This document shows positions 1-7,901 of a stretch of DNA of 23,705 bases, one piece after another. A model generated the notes under the pieces. The model had not been told where the DNA came from. It saw only the letters and a list, made by a program, of their open reading frames with translations, and searched no databases. This stretch comes from Motiliproteus sp036964625 (GTDB lineage Bacteria; Pseudomonadota; Gammaproteobacteria; Pseudomonadales; Balneatricaceae). The stretch's first letter is position 1. Each line of letters begins with the position of its first letter. The DNA lies in contig JBALTG010000070.1 in assembly GCA_036964625.1 (NCBI GenBank), positions 1-23,705 on the forward strand. The letters are read 5' to 3'. The translations under genes were made by a program, and so were the position numbers.

Positions 1-5
1 GCCCC

Positions 6-114
6 CTTCTAGCTTAAGTGAGGCAGGTTTCGCACGACTGCATGGATGCAGGAGGTAGAGCAACGCAGGAGCTGTTGCCGAGTAGGTCAGTCTATTCTCG
101 GTCAGCCTCCTAGG
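6..114 (+). repeat. Dispersed structured element, copy A
   Basis: This stretch matches 20166-20276 in the same orientation, very closely from about position 40 onward, with scattered substitutions. The core has nested complementary arms: GGAGG at 51-55 with CCTCC at 106-110, and CCGAG at 78-82 with CTCGG at 97-101, so the unit can fold as a stem with an inner hairpin. No open frame is conserved between the copies, so it is probably a non-autonomous repeat and not a gene. The family is not one I can name. Confidence 0.75.
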
Positions 115-775
115 ATTGTCCCCTCCCGACTCCAGCCGTATGGAATCGCTGATCCGCACCAACCCCATTAAAAAAATAGACCCTGATTAGTCACGGGCGT
201 CCGCCTATGAAAGGCTCTCGCTTACGCATCCATTATGATCCTCAACAGCGGACACTGTCTTCACCAGCAAGGGTCGGATCTTCTCGACCACAGAGGTCAA
301 AAGGGGCGCTGAGATTTTGGCCTCGGTGGGAGCCACCTCCAGATAAGTAAGCACTAAGTAGTCGGATCGTCGTTCATCACCAGCACCTCAGTAAAATCTT
401 ACAACCCGAATGGCTCTGAGGAATTGGCTTCTTATTTTAAGGATTGTTGACCTACATCATCACATCCTCTATTAACGACATACTATTGTTATGTAAACTG
501 TCAGTCGTACTATACTGCAACTAAAGCGAACAGTACTTAGAGGTCGGCCTAAGCTCCATATAGGAATCGTCATTGCCATGCCTTTTGTTAGGACAGAAAA
601 CCCAGTTAATGAGTGAGCTCTATGTTTTTATACTTTCTTAAAAACCATCAGAAAACGTCAACCACAGACGGGTCAAGCATTAAGAAGATAATGGCAAGTC
701 ACGCCCAAGATATAAAATTTCCATTTTATTTGTCTTGCTTTCAAGCAGTTTTTTAGCTAGGAGCTCCGCCGTACT
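115..775. other. Gene-poor leader upstream of the PilZ operon
   Basis: No convincing gene is seen. The minus strand holds a 49-codon open frame without ATG (354 down to stop at 205) whose translation contains YLEVAPTEAKISAPLLTSVV, which looks protein-like. A different frame just upstream reads EVLVMNDDPTT before a stop. This could be a frameshifted remnant, but no family is recognised. The right half is AT-rich and holds a sigma70-like promoter. Confidence 0.4.
447..475 (+). promoter_or_regulatory. Sigma70-like promoter candidate
   Basis: TTGACC (447-452) and TATTAA (470-475) are separated by exactly 17 bp in AT-rich DNA. The nearest downstream gene is the PilZ CDS about 380 bp away, so the transcript would have a long leader. 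A second possible -10, TATACT at 511-516, lies just downstream but lacks a good -35. Confidence 0.4.
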
Positions 776-810
776 TGCCTATAGTGCATATGCGCGCATG
801 TCAATAGGCA
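776..810 (+). promoter_or_regulatory. Inverted repeat in the PilZ operon leader
   Basis: Perfect 7-bp arms TGCCTAT (776-782) and ATAGGCA (804-810) flank a loop that itself contains the palindrome TGCGCGCA. It lies 45 bp before the PilZ start, so it could be an operator or an RNA hairpin. No T-tract follows, so it is not an intrinsic terminator. Confidence 0.35.
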
Positions 811-854
811 CTTTGCGCATTCTTAAATATAAACTTGTTCATGGTGGCTGTTTC

Positions 855-1262
855 ATGAAACATGATAATGAAGCTTTATTAGAATTCCAAGAAATACCGG
901 GCAAATCTGAACCGGGGCATCTTGCGAGAGAATCTTACCGTGTCCCGGTTAGAGGGAAAGAAAGATTTTTGTTAGTTATTGGTAACGATACATATCCTTT
1001 AGTGGACATAAGCAGTAGAGGGGTCAGTATATCTATGGATGCCACGACCTCTATTGCTTCGCAGGGCATTATATCCGCCTGCAACATCATTCTCGATGAG
1101 AAGATTTTCGAAGGCTTGGATGGCAAAGTTATTCACTACTCAATTGACAGTGACGGAAGCTGGCTATGCGGTATCGAGTGGTTAAATATTGACGCTGACA
1201 CCATCTTAAATATCGATGAGGCTTTATTTGCTATCAGAAACGAGCTGTTTGAATATGTCTAA
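855..1262 (+). CDS. PilZ-domain c-di-GMP receptor-like protein
   Basis: The 135-residue protein carries the two parts of the PilZ c-di-GMP-binding signature: RxxxR at R25-R29 (RESYR) and DxSxxG at D51-S53-G56 (DISSRG). A typical closing strand, GIEW, lies near residue 106. In this family the RxxxR arginines and the D/NxSxxG loop wrap around c-di-GMP, so binding is expected although the output is unknown. No membrane segment or catalytic domain is seen, so it is a stand-alone cytosolic adaptor. The ATG at 855 was chosen because GGTGG lies 7 bp upstream and the residues encoded before it do not look like PilZ. The gene is AT-richer than the fatty-acid genes further right. Its stop overlaps the next start by 8 bp and parA follows, which points to one operon. 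Confidence 0.8.
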   Translation: MKHDNEALLEFQEIPGKSEPGHLARESYRVPVRGKERFLLVIGNDTYPLVDISSRGVSISMDATTSIASQGIISACNIILDEKIFEGLDGKVIHYSIDSDGSWLCGIEWLNIDADTILNIDEALFAIRNELFEYV

Positions 1263-1572
1263 AGAGAAGATAGTAGATGTCATGGGGATGCTGCTCAGCG
1301 AAGCGATCGAAGATGACATTCCTGAGGTGGAACAACTCAACTGGTTAATCTACAGCGGTGCTGACGATATTATTGAAAGCGAGTTAAATATCCCTCAGAA
1401 AGAACCGGTTTGGAAGACTGAAAATGAAAGTCACACTGTTCATGTCTGGAACACAAAGGGAAAAATACGAATCAAAGTTTTGTCTAAATGTACAACAAAA
1501 GTCTCGATTAAACACCTTGCTGAAGTTGCACTGAATGCCATGATGGAAGATCTAAAGAAGGGTACCCCATGA
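1255..1572 (+). CDS. Unrecognised 105-residue protein between PilZ and ParA
   Basis: I do not recognise a family. The N-terminal half is acidic and probably helical (residues 1-48), the middle (about 58-76) looks like beta strands (HTVHVWNTKGKIRIKVL), and the last 20 residues form a likely amphipathic helix rich in Lys and Glu. There is no signal peptide or membrane segment. It starts inside the last codons of the PilZ gene (8-bp overlap) and its stop shares ATGA with the parA start, so all three are probably translationally coupled. In ParA-type systems a small neighbouring protein often stimulates the ATPase or links it to cargo. That role is only inferred here from position. Confidence 0.7.
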   Translation: MSKEKIVDVMGMLLSEAIEDDIPEVEQLNWLIYSGADDIIESELNIPQKEPVWKTENESHTVHVWNTKGKIRIKVLSKCTTKVSIKHLAEVALNAMMEDLKKGTP

Positions 1573-2540
1573 CAGTTATAGTTTGCCCTAAGTGCTCTCG
1601 AAAACACCGTGTAGATACAAGTAAAATAACTCAAAATAGAAGACAGCTTGTTCGATGTAAAGTGTGTGATCACAGATTTCCAATTCACGTCGCTCAAAAA
1701 ATGGTGGCTGAGCCAGCACACCCTGGTGTTATTGAGAAGCGGAGGAATGCAAGGAAAATAGCGGTCTCTTTAAGTAAGGGAGGAGTAGGAAAGACAACGA
1801 CATCGGTAAATCTGAGTGCTGGTCTGGCGCTGGCAGGCTATAAAGTTTTGCTGGTAGATACAGACACCCAGGGACAATCATCTTTCATGCTAGGAAAAAA
1901 ACCTAAAGCGGGTTTGACAGAACTTTTAACCGGTGAACTGACTGCTGAAGAGGCAATTATTTCAGCAAGGACTAATCTGTCTATTCTAGGTGGTGGTAGG
2001 TCGCTTGCTGGAGTCAAACGAATCATTGATAAAAAGAGCTTTGGCTCTGAATGGACCCTGACTGAGGCGATGGAGGGCCTGGATAATAAATACGACTTTA
2101 TAATTATTGACACCTCTCCTGGATGGGACCAGTTAACAGTAAATGTCCTTTTTTATGCTACAGAAGTTCTCACACCAGTTGCGCTTGAGGTGATGTCACT
2201 TCATGGGCTTGCTGAGTTTACGAAAAACCTTCACGCCATACAAAAATATAAACCAATTAATTTAAACTATATACTCCCAACGTTTCTTGATACCAGAATA
2301 GATCAACCCCTAAACATAAACAGAAAGCTTAAAAGCCTATATGGGGATAAGGTTTGCCAGCCTATAAGGTATGACGAGCAATTAACTAGGGCCCCTTCAC
2401 ATGGAAAAACAATCTTTGAGTTTGTCCCGGATGGTCATGGGGCTACTGATTATGCAGCATTGGTCAGAACGATTGTGAACAATAACACTATTCTCGGCGG
2501 TATGCCCACCAAGGGTGAGACAGTGATCCCATGTATATAG
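1569..2540 (+). CDS. ParA/MinD-type ATPase with N-terminal zinc ribbon
   Basis: The protein has 323 residues. Residues 1-37 form a zinc ribbon of the MJ0042 type with C6-x2-C9 and C30-x2-C33. A basic linker (about 56-63) leads to a ParA ATPase: deviant Walker A KGGVGKTT at 70-77, the following aspartate motif VDTDTQGQ at 96-103 (D97, instead of the usual VDLDPQGN), and Walker B FIIIDTSPG with D181. ParA proteins dimerise on ATP and position plasmids, chromosomes or protein complexes on DNA or membrane. No ParB gene or obvious parS array is visible nearby, so a plasmid-partition role is less likely than positioning of a protein cargo. AAGAAGGG lies 6 bp before the ATG, which overlaps the preceding stop as ATGA. 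The coupling to a PilZ protein suggests c-di-GMP-regulated positioning (inference). Confidence 0.85.
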   Translation: MTVIVCPKCSRKHRVDTSKITQNRRQLVRCKVCDHRFPIHVAQKMVAEPAHPGVIEKRRNARKIAVSLSKGGVGKTTTSVNLSAGLALAGYKVLLVDTDTQGQSSFMLGKKPKAGLTELLTGELTAEEAIISARTNLSILGGGRSLAGVKRIIDKKSFGSEWTLTEAMEGLDNKYDFIIIDTSPGWDQLTVNVLFYATEVLTPVALEVMSLHGLAEFTKNLHAIQKYKPINLNYILPTFLDTRIDQPLNINRKLKSLYGDKVCQPIRYDEQLTRAPSHGKTIFEFVPDGHGATDYAALVRTIVNNNTILGGMPTKGETVIPCI

Positions 2541-2859
2541 GGGATTCTATGAGGTTATGACTTGCGATTTAAAATTCAAACTTAAAAAGTTACGGTTTAA
2601 GGGAGATCAGATCAACCCAGTCTCGCATATCGTGTTTAAAAAAGTATACTGGTAACCTATGCTCTGGAGGATTTTGATCGATGCCAGAGAGGCCTATTCA
2701 CCTGATCCGTATTGCATTGGAGAGCGTGACCATTTGCTAATCAAGCCATCGAGCATACGGAATTCTCTGCCCATTCTCCTGACTACAACTGATCACCCCA
2801 TCTGGCTGCTGAGGTATATCTACTGATATGCGGCTGACCAGTTCGGTCACTGTCTCCAC
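2541..2859. other. Intergenic region after parA
   Basis: No supported gene. A 55-codon open frame on the plus strand (2659-2826) has no ribosome binding site and no recognisable composition. A -10-like TATACT sits at 2645-2650 without a partner -35. No terminator hairpin with a T-tract was seen after parA. Confidence 0.4.
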
Positions 2860-3126
2860 TTAGGCGCTCACATCGATCAGCGTTCCCAGCATTTCATCGG
2901 CACTCTGAATCACCTTGACGCCGGAGAGCGCATAAGTTTTTGCCTCGGCCAGCTCGATGAGGGAGGTATTGAGTGATTGGGACGTAGCTGTTCCGGACTT
3001 GGTTGTCTCTGGGAGACTCTGCTGGGCCAGGGGTTGGCGCGCGATCTGTTGAGCGCTTTTGTTAAGTTGCTGGTTGGCTTGGTAAAGGGCTTGACTGCCA
3101 GACCCCAGGGCGGAAATAGTACTCAT
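2860..3126 (-). CDS. Small orphan flagellar rod/hook-like protein
   Basis: The 88-residue product begins MSTISALGSGSQALYQANQQ and ends with a segment (AKTYALSGVKVIQSADEMLG) that resembles the C-terminal helix of FlgC/FlgE-type axial proteins, where a run of Val/Ala and IQTADEML-like residues packs in the rod or hook coiled-coil. The centre is low-complexity, rich in Gln, Ser and Thr. Short orphan proteins of this kind occur outside flagellar operons in Pseudomonas relatives, and their function is not established. A GTG nine bases upstream could also start the frame, but AGGTGG lies 5 bp before the ATG at 3126 and overlaps that GTG, so the ATG is preferred. No other flagellar gene is present in the window. 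Confidence 0.7.
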   Translation of the reverse strand: MSTISALGSGSQALYQANQQLNKSAQQIARQPLAQQSLPETTKSGTATSQSLNTSLIELAEAKTYALSGVKVIQSADEMLGTLIDVSA

Positions 3127-3485
3127 CACAGCCACCTGTTAGCTTAATGTTGAGATCATGTTCACCGATTTCCCCAAAGGATGGAAGCCTGGTATCGATC
3201 AATTTGCCGATTTGCTGATCTAGGTCAGAAACCAAGAATGGGGGCAAAGATGGTGGGATGAATCATTTATGACCGCGCCACGACAGACTGAAGTGGCGAT
3301 ATGTATGGCTATTGGACAGTATCCTGGTCTTAATGTGGTCTCCTGCGAGAATAGATCAGCGAGGATCACAGCAGGAGACCTTTCCCGACAACCTGGGCCG
3401 GTAGCGGACGCACAATTCAAGCCTATCTGGCATCTGAGAGAGACAGAAGTCGCCACCTTAGCTGCCGCCCCCCAGTTCCAGGTTC
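3127..3485. other. Intergenic region with a strong stem-loop
   Basis: No gene is supported between the flagellar-like gene and the acyl-CoA dehydrogenase. It holds a perfect 10-bp inverted repeat listed separately. Open frames crossing it run antisense into the dehydrogenase gene and are shadows. Confidence 0.45.
3337..3380. repeat. Perfect 10-bp stem-loop containing dispersed-repeat core
   Basis: GGTCTCCTGC (3337-3346) pairs perfectly with GCAGGAGACC (3371-3380) over a 24-base loop. Bases 3344-3357 (TGCGAGAATAGATC) are identical to part of the repeat at 20617-20695. No T-tract follows on the minus strand, so it is not a classical terminator for the upstream dehydrogenase, though it may protect the 3' end. 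Confidence 0.6.
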
Positions 3486-5285
3486 CTAGAACTGAAAGTC
3501 ATCTTCGTCCAGCGCCATGGTTGAATCCGCACCCGCGGAGATGGCCTGAGCCAAGCCCTCGTTCCTTGGAAGCATGCGGTCAAAATAGAAGCGCGCAGTC
3601 TGTATCTTGGCGCGGTAAAAACCGACTTCGCTACTCTTGGCATCGATCTTCGACAGCGCCACCGCCGCACTACGTGCCCAAATATAGGCCAGTACCGTAT
3701 AACCGCTATACATCAGGTAGTCGAAACTAGCGGCACCCATCTCATCCGGGTTGGTCTGAGTACGGGCCGCGATGTCACGGGTCAGGCTCTCCCAGCGATT
3801 CAGGTTGGCCAGCAGCGGCGCCAGGAACTCGGCCATCGCCTCGTTGCCGGATTCAGACTCGATAAACGCCCGTACCTGGCCGGTAAAGTACTCCAGCAGC
3901 GCACCTTTGGAAGCCAGCACCTTACGCCCCAACAGATCGAGCGCCTGAATACCGTTGGTACCCTCGTAGATCGGTGCGATACGGGCATCGCGCATGATCT
4001 GCTCCATGCCCCACTCGCTGATAAAGCCATGACCGCCGTAGACCTGGATACCCAGGCTGGCCGCTTCGACGCCGGCCTCGGTGAGGAAACCCTTGGCGAT
4101 GGGGATCAGCAGTGCCAGCAGCTGCTGGGCATCCTGGCGATCGGCCTCAGCGGTGGCCTTGTGGGAGCGGTCGACCTGTTGCGCCAGCAGATAGGTCAGC
4201 GCCCGGCCACCCTCGGCATAGGCCTTCTGGGTCAGTAACATGCGGCGCACGTCGGGGTGCACGATGATCGGATCGGCGCTCTTCTCAGGTGCCTTAGGGC
4301 CGGTCAGCGAGCGCATCTGCAGCCGGTCCTTGGCATAAGCCAGCGCGCCCTGATAGGAGAGTTCCGCGTGACAGACCCCCTGCTGGGCGATAAACAGCCG
4401 GGCGTTGTTCATAAAGGTGAACATGCAGTTCAACCCCTTGTTAGGGGTGCCGATCAGATAACCCTGGGCCGCGTCGAAGTTCATCACGCAGGTGGCGTTG
4501 CCGTTGATCCCCATCTTGTGCTCCAAGGAGCCGCACTCGACGCTGTTGCGGTCCTGCAACTGACCTGAGGCGTCGACATTGATCTTGGGGACCAGAAACA
4601 GCGAGATTCCCTTAGTGCCGGCGGGAGCGTCGGGCAGGCGGGCCAGCACGATATGGACAATATTGTCGGCCATATCGTGATCACCGGCAGAGATAAAAAT
4701 CTTGGTGCCGGTGATGCCGTAGCTACCGTCGGCGTTAGGCTCGGCCTTGGCGCGCAGCAGTGCCAGGTCGGAGCCGCAATGGGGTTCGGTCAGACACATG
4801 GTGCCGGTCCAGCTGCCTTCGACGAGTTTGGGCAGAAACATCGCCCGCTGCTCGGGCGTGCCGTGGGCATCCAGACTCGCCATGGCGCCATGACTCAGAC
4901 CCGGGTACATCGCCCAGGACCAGTTGGCGCTGCCATTGAGTTCCGAGATCACCGACGCCAGCGACTCGGGCAAACCCTGGCCCCCGAATCCGGGGTTCTG
5001 GGCCAACGAGGCCCAGCCGCCTTCAATATACTGCTGGTAGGCCTGTTTGAACCCTTCGGGGGTCGTGACGCTGCCGGCCTCGAGCCGACACCCCTGGGCG
5101 TCCCCCGTCTGGTTGAGTGGCGAGAGCACCTGGGATGCAAATTTACCGCCCTCTTCCAGAATCGCATCGACCAGATCGGGCGTCGCCTCTTCGCAGCCGG
5201 GCAGGTTGGCGTAATGAGTTTCAAAATCCAGCAGTTCGTTCAACGCGAAACGGATGTCACGCAAGGGGGCTTTATATTCGGGCAT
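3486..5285 (-). CDS. Acyl-CoA dehydrogenase, long (599-residue) class
   Basis: FAD-dependent flavoenzyme that introduces the trans-2 double bond into acyl-CoA, the first oxidation step of beta-oxidation, in the cytosol. The order is an N-terminal helical domain, a middle beta domain (MCLTEPHCGSDL around the flavin site), a C-terminal helical domain with YEGTNGIQ in which E441 aligns with the catalytic base of medium-chain-type enzymes, and an extra C-terminal domain of about 130 residues. The 600-residue length and the MPEYKAPLRDIRFAL start fit the subgroup that also includes the DmdC (3-methylmercaptopropionyl-CoA) dehydrogenases, so the exact substrate chain is open. GAGGT lies 7 bp before the ATG. 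It follows fadB by 93 bp on the same strand and probably shares its transcript. Confidence 0.93.
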   Translation of the reverse strand: MPEYKAPLRDIRFALNELLDFETHYANLPGCEEATPDLVDAILEEGGKFASQVLSPLNQTGDAQGCRLEAGSVTTPEGFKQAYQQYIEGGWASLAQNPGFGGQGLPESLASVISELNGSANWSWAMYPGLSHGAMASLDAHGTPEQRAMFLPKLVEGSWTGTMCLTEPHCGSDLALLRAKAEPNADGSYGITGTKIFISAGDHDMADNIVHIVLARLPDAPAGTKGISLFLVPKINVDASGQLQDRNSVECGSLEHKMGINGNATCVMNFDAAQGYLIGTPNKGLNCMFTFMNNARLFIAQQGVCHAELSYQGALAYAKDRLQMRSLTGPKAPEKSADPIIVHPDVRRMLLTQKAYAEGGRALTYLLAQQVDRSHKATAEADRQDAQQLLALLIPIAKGFLTEAGVEAASLGIQVYGGHGFISEWGMEQIMRDARIAPIYEGTNGIQALDLLGRKVLASKGALLEYFTGQVRAFIESESGNEAMAEFLAPLLANLNRWESLTRDIAARTQTNPDEMGAASFDYLMYSGYTVLAYIWARSAAVALSKIDAKSSEVGFYRAKIQTARFYFDRMLPRNEGLAQAISAGADSTMALDEDDFQF

Positions 5286-5378
5286 CTTTAAGACCTCGAT
5301 AAATTCAGTTTATGACCTGTGTACAGAGAACAGAGGGCGAACCGGTGGTGCCCAAAGGCAGCCACCGAGGGCATCGCC

Positions 5379-7526
5379 TTAGTAGTGATAAAACGTATCT
5401 TTTTGCGCTAGGCGCTGCTTTAGCCCCGGGGTCAACTGGTACAGGGGCCCCTGGCGGTGATGTTTCTGAACCAAGGCAGCAAATACCGGCAGCCCCAGGT
5501 TATCGATGTAGCGCAGCGGGCCACCCCGGAAGCGCGGAAATCCAAGCCCCAGAACCGGTCCCATATCGACTTCGGCAGCAGAGTCGGCAACCCCCTCTTC
5601 CAGACAGCGAACCGCCTCCAGGCACAGCGGGATCATCATCCGCTCACCGATCTCGTGATCACTAATCTCCGGCATCGCGGTCGCCATCGACTCCACCAGG
5701 TCGTAGACCGAATCTTCAGCCTCCCGGGTGCGACGTCCGTTTGTATCGGTGCCGTAATGGTAGAAGCCGCGGCCATTTTTCTGTCCCAAGCGCTCACCTT
5801 CGACCATCGCCTCCATAACCGCTTTACCGTCGTGGGCCATGCGTTCCGGAAAACCCTCAACCATCACCGCATCGGCGTTCACCAGGGTATCCAGGCCACA
5901 GACATCGGCCAGGTAAGCGGGCCCCATCGGCCAGCCAAACGCCTCCATCACCCGATCGACGCGCTGAAAGTCCACCCCATCTTTGAGCAATCGATTAAAG
6001 GCATTGAAGTAGGGAAACAGAATCCGGTTAACCAAAAACCCGGGACAATCATTGACCACGATAGGTGTCTTGCCCAAAGAAGCCGCATACGCCACGGTGG
6101 TGGCGATCGCCTGCGCTGAACTCTGTGCACCCCGGATCACCTCAACCAGCGGCATGGCATGGACCGGGTTAAAGAAGTGCATACCACAGAAGTTCTCGGG
6201 CGCCTGCAGGGCTTCAGCCAGACGGGTGATCGAAATAGAGGATGTGTTGGAGGTCAACACCGTGCCGGCAGCAACATTCTGCTCCAGCTCGGATAACACC
6301 GCCGCCTTGATCCGGGGATTTTCGACTACCGCCTCGACCACCAAATCCACTGCGGTGAAACCGGCGTAGTCCAGAGTCGCCTCGATGCCGTTGAAGATCG
6401 CCTCTTTTTTGGCAGCAGTGAGGTGCCCTTTCGCAACCTGCTTACTCAGTAGGCCATCGGCTTCTCGTAGCCCCAGCTCCAACGCCTCACCGTTGATATC
6501 TTTCATCAGGATCGGGGTGCCGCTACTGGCGGACTGGTAGGCGATCCCGCCCCCCATAATACCAGCCCCCAGCACCGCTGCCTGGGAGACAGGGCGCGCG
6601 TTAGCGACGGCCTGCTTAGCCTTGCGCTTGAGCAATTGATCGTTCAGAAACAGACCTATAAGGCTTCTGGCAACGGGCCCTTTTGCCAATGCGGGGAGCG
6701 CTTCCACTTCTGCTTCAATAGCCTGGTCGAACGCCAAGGGCGCATGGCTGCGCACCAGCGCCAGAATGGTGGTCGGGGCAGGATAATGCCGCGCCTCGAG
6801 GCGGCTAATCTTTTTTGAAAACTGGAATAGCTGCTCCTGTGCGTCCTGATCCATCGGGATCGGCGTCCACTTACGTGCGCGGGCGGCAAGATATGCATGC
6901 CCATCATTGATCTGCTCTTGCAGCAGCGAGCACGCCTCCTGATGCAGTTCCGCGGCTGCAACAACGCGATCAACGGCTCTTGCGGCCTGGGCGCTTGAGG
7001 ATTTTTGCACACGCCCCGACAATAGCCAGTCAACGCCCTGCGGCAGGCCGATCAGACGCGAAAGACGAACCGTGCCACCCCAGCCGGGGTAGATACCCAG
7101 GTTTACTTCCGGCAACCCCACGCCGCCATCGCTAGCCAGAATACGATAATCACAGCACAGAGCTACTTCGAAACCGCCGCCCAGCGCCATGCCATTGATG
7201 GCAGCCACCGTGGGGTAAGGCAGATTTTCAATCGCGCCGAACAGTTTATGCGTCTGGCGCAACCAGGCCTTGAACGCAGAGTTATCGAGGGCGAAATTTT
7301 CGGAAAACTCAGTAATATCGGCACCGACGATAAACGCAGGCTTGCCACTGGTTACCAGCAACCCCCGAATATCAGGCTGTTGCTGCAACTCCTCAACCGC
7401 ATCCTGTAACTCGTGCAGGGTAAATCGATCCAGTTTATTTACCGGACCGTTCTTTCGCTCAAAGCGCAGCTCTGCAATACCATCGGCATCCACGCTAAGC
7501 TGGACACTGGTGCCTGAATAGATCAT
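5379..7526 (-). CDS. fadB: FadB, multifunctional beta-oxidation alpha subunit
   Basis: The 715-residue protein is the enoyl-CoA hydratase / 3-hydroxyacyl-CoA dehydrogenase subunit of the fatty acid oxidation complex, with the Pseudomonas FadB length. The N-terminal crotonase domain (about 1-190) shows GGGFEVAL and GLPEVNLGIYPGWGGT, which carry the two conserved hydratase glutamates. The NAD-binding site GAGIMG is at 320-325. HFFNPVH carries the dehydrogenase histidine, and the helical C-terminal domain completes the protein. An open frame extends 39 codons upstream into the tandem repeats, but GGAG lies 8 bp before the ATG at 7526 and MIYSGTSVQL is the expected FadB start, so that start is used. 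FadB normally works with a FadA thiolase. Here the upstream thiolase is BktB-like and is separated by about 400 bp of repeats. Confidence 0.95.
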   Translation of the reverse strand: MIYSGTSVQLSVDADGIAELRFERKNGPVNKLDRFTLHELQDAVEELQQQPDIRGLLVTSGKPAFIVGADITEFSENFALDNSAFKAWLRQTHKLFGAIENLPYPTVAAINGMALGGGFEVALCCDYRILASDGGVGLPEVNLGIYPGWGGTVRLSRLIGLPQGVDWLLSGRVQKSSSAQAARAVDRVVAAAELHQEACSLLQEQINDGHAYLAARARKWTPIPMDQDAQEQLFQFSKKISRLEARHYPAPTTILALVRSHAPLAFDQAIEAEVEALPALAKGPVARSLIGLFLNDQLLKRKAKQAVANARPVSQAAVLGAGIMGGGIAYQSASSGTPILMKDINGEALELGLREADGLLSKQVAKGHLTAAKKEAIFNGIEATLDYAGFTAVDLVVEAVVENPRIKAAVLSELEQNVAAGTVLTSNTSSISITRLAEALQAPENFCGMHFFNPVHAMPLVEVIRGAQSSAQAIATTVAYAASLGKTPIVVNDCPGFLVNRILFPYFNAFNRLLKDGVDFQRVDRVMEAFGWPMGPAYLADVCGLDTLVNADAVMVEGFPERMAHDGKAVMEAMVEGERLGQKNGRGFYHYGTDTNGRRTREAEDSVYDLVESMATAMPEISDHEIGERMMIPLCLEAVRCLEEGVADSAAEVDMGPVLGLGFPRFRGGPLRYIDNLGLPVFAALVQKHHRQGPLYQLTPGLKQRLAQKDTFYHY

Positions 7527-7620
7527 CTGTGGGTCTCCGTTATGCTGTTTCTCAAAGTGACGGGATGACGCTGTAATCTGCCTAACGGTGGTCCGGCGTG
7601 CAGGCATCAATGCTGAACTG

Positions 7621-7817
7621 TCGCTACCGGCGTCCTGCCTCACGCGACATACCGTTCGTCCTGAACATCGTCGCTACCGGCGTCCTGCCTCACGCGACAT
7701 ACCGTTCGTCCTGAACATCGTCGCTACCGGCGTCCTGCCTCACGCGACATACCGTTCGTCCTGAACATCGTCGCTACCGGCTCCTGCCTCACGCGACATA
7801 CCGTTCGTCCTGAACAT
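7621..7817. repeat. Four tandem copies of a 50-bp unit
   Basis: The unit starts TCGCTACCGGCGTCCTGCCT and ends TTCGTCCTGAACATCG. Copies at 7621-7670, 7671-7720 and 7721-7770 are identical. The fourth (7771-7817) has lost one G after TCGCTACCGG and ends at CTGAACAT. Near-perfect identity implies recent expansion by slippage or unequal crossing over. The array sits 95 bp upstream of the fadB start. Confidence 0.95.
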
Positions 7818-7821
7818 AAAA

Positions 7822-7901
7822 GGCCATCCGTGGCCAGGGGCACTGCCGAGGGTTCCCCCGAAGGAGCGGAGTGCCCGGTTTCCCACTGCGCAGGAGCGCA
7901 G
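7822..7901. repeat. Cluster of three hairpins beside the tandem array
   Basis: GGCCA-TCCG-TGGCC lies at 7822-7835, GGGCACT (7838-7844) pairs with AGTGCCC (7870-7876), and CTGCGC-AGGA-GCGCAG lies at 7886-7901. They begin 24 bp past the thiolase stop on its transcript and could stabilise the 3' end or attenuate read-through into fadB. None is followed by a T-tract. Confidence 0.6.

Noticed and set aside
725..770. Intrinsic terminator at the TGCTTTCAAGCA palindrome followed by TTTTTT
   Set aside because: The stem would be only 4-5 bp with an almost absent loop, and no gene ends upstream.
2659..2826. 55-codon plus-strand frame after parA
   Set aside because: No ribosome binding site, no coupling to parA, and unremarkable composition.
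3269..3730. Plus-strand open frame of 153 codons overlapping the acyl-CoA dehydrogenase end
   Set aside because: Half of it is antisense to the dehydrogenase and the intergenic half has no ribosome binding site or family likeness.
7621..7817. CRISPR array
   Set aside because: The 50-bp units abut directly with no unique spacers and no cas genes are present, so this is a plain tandem repeat.
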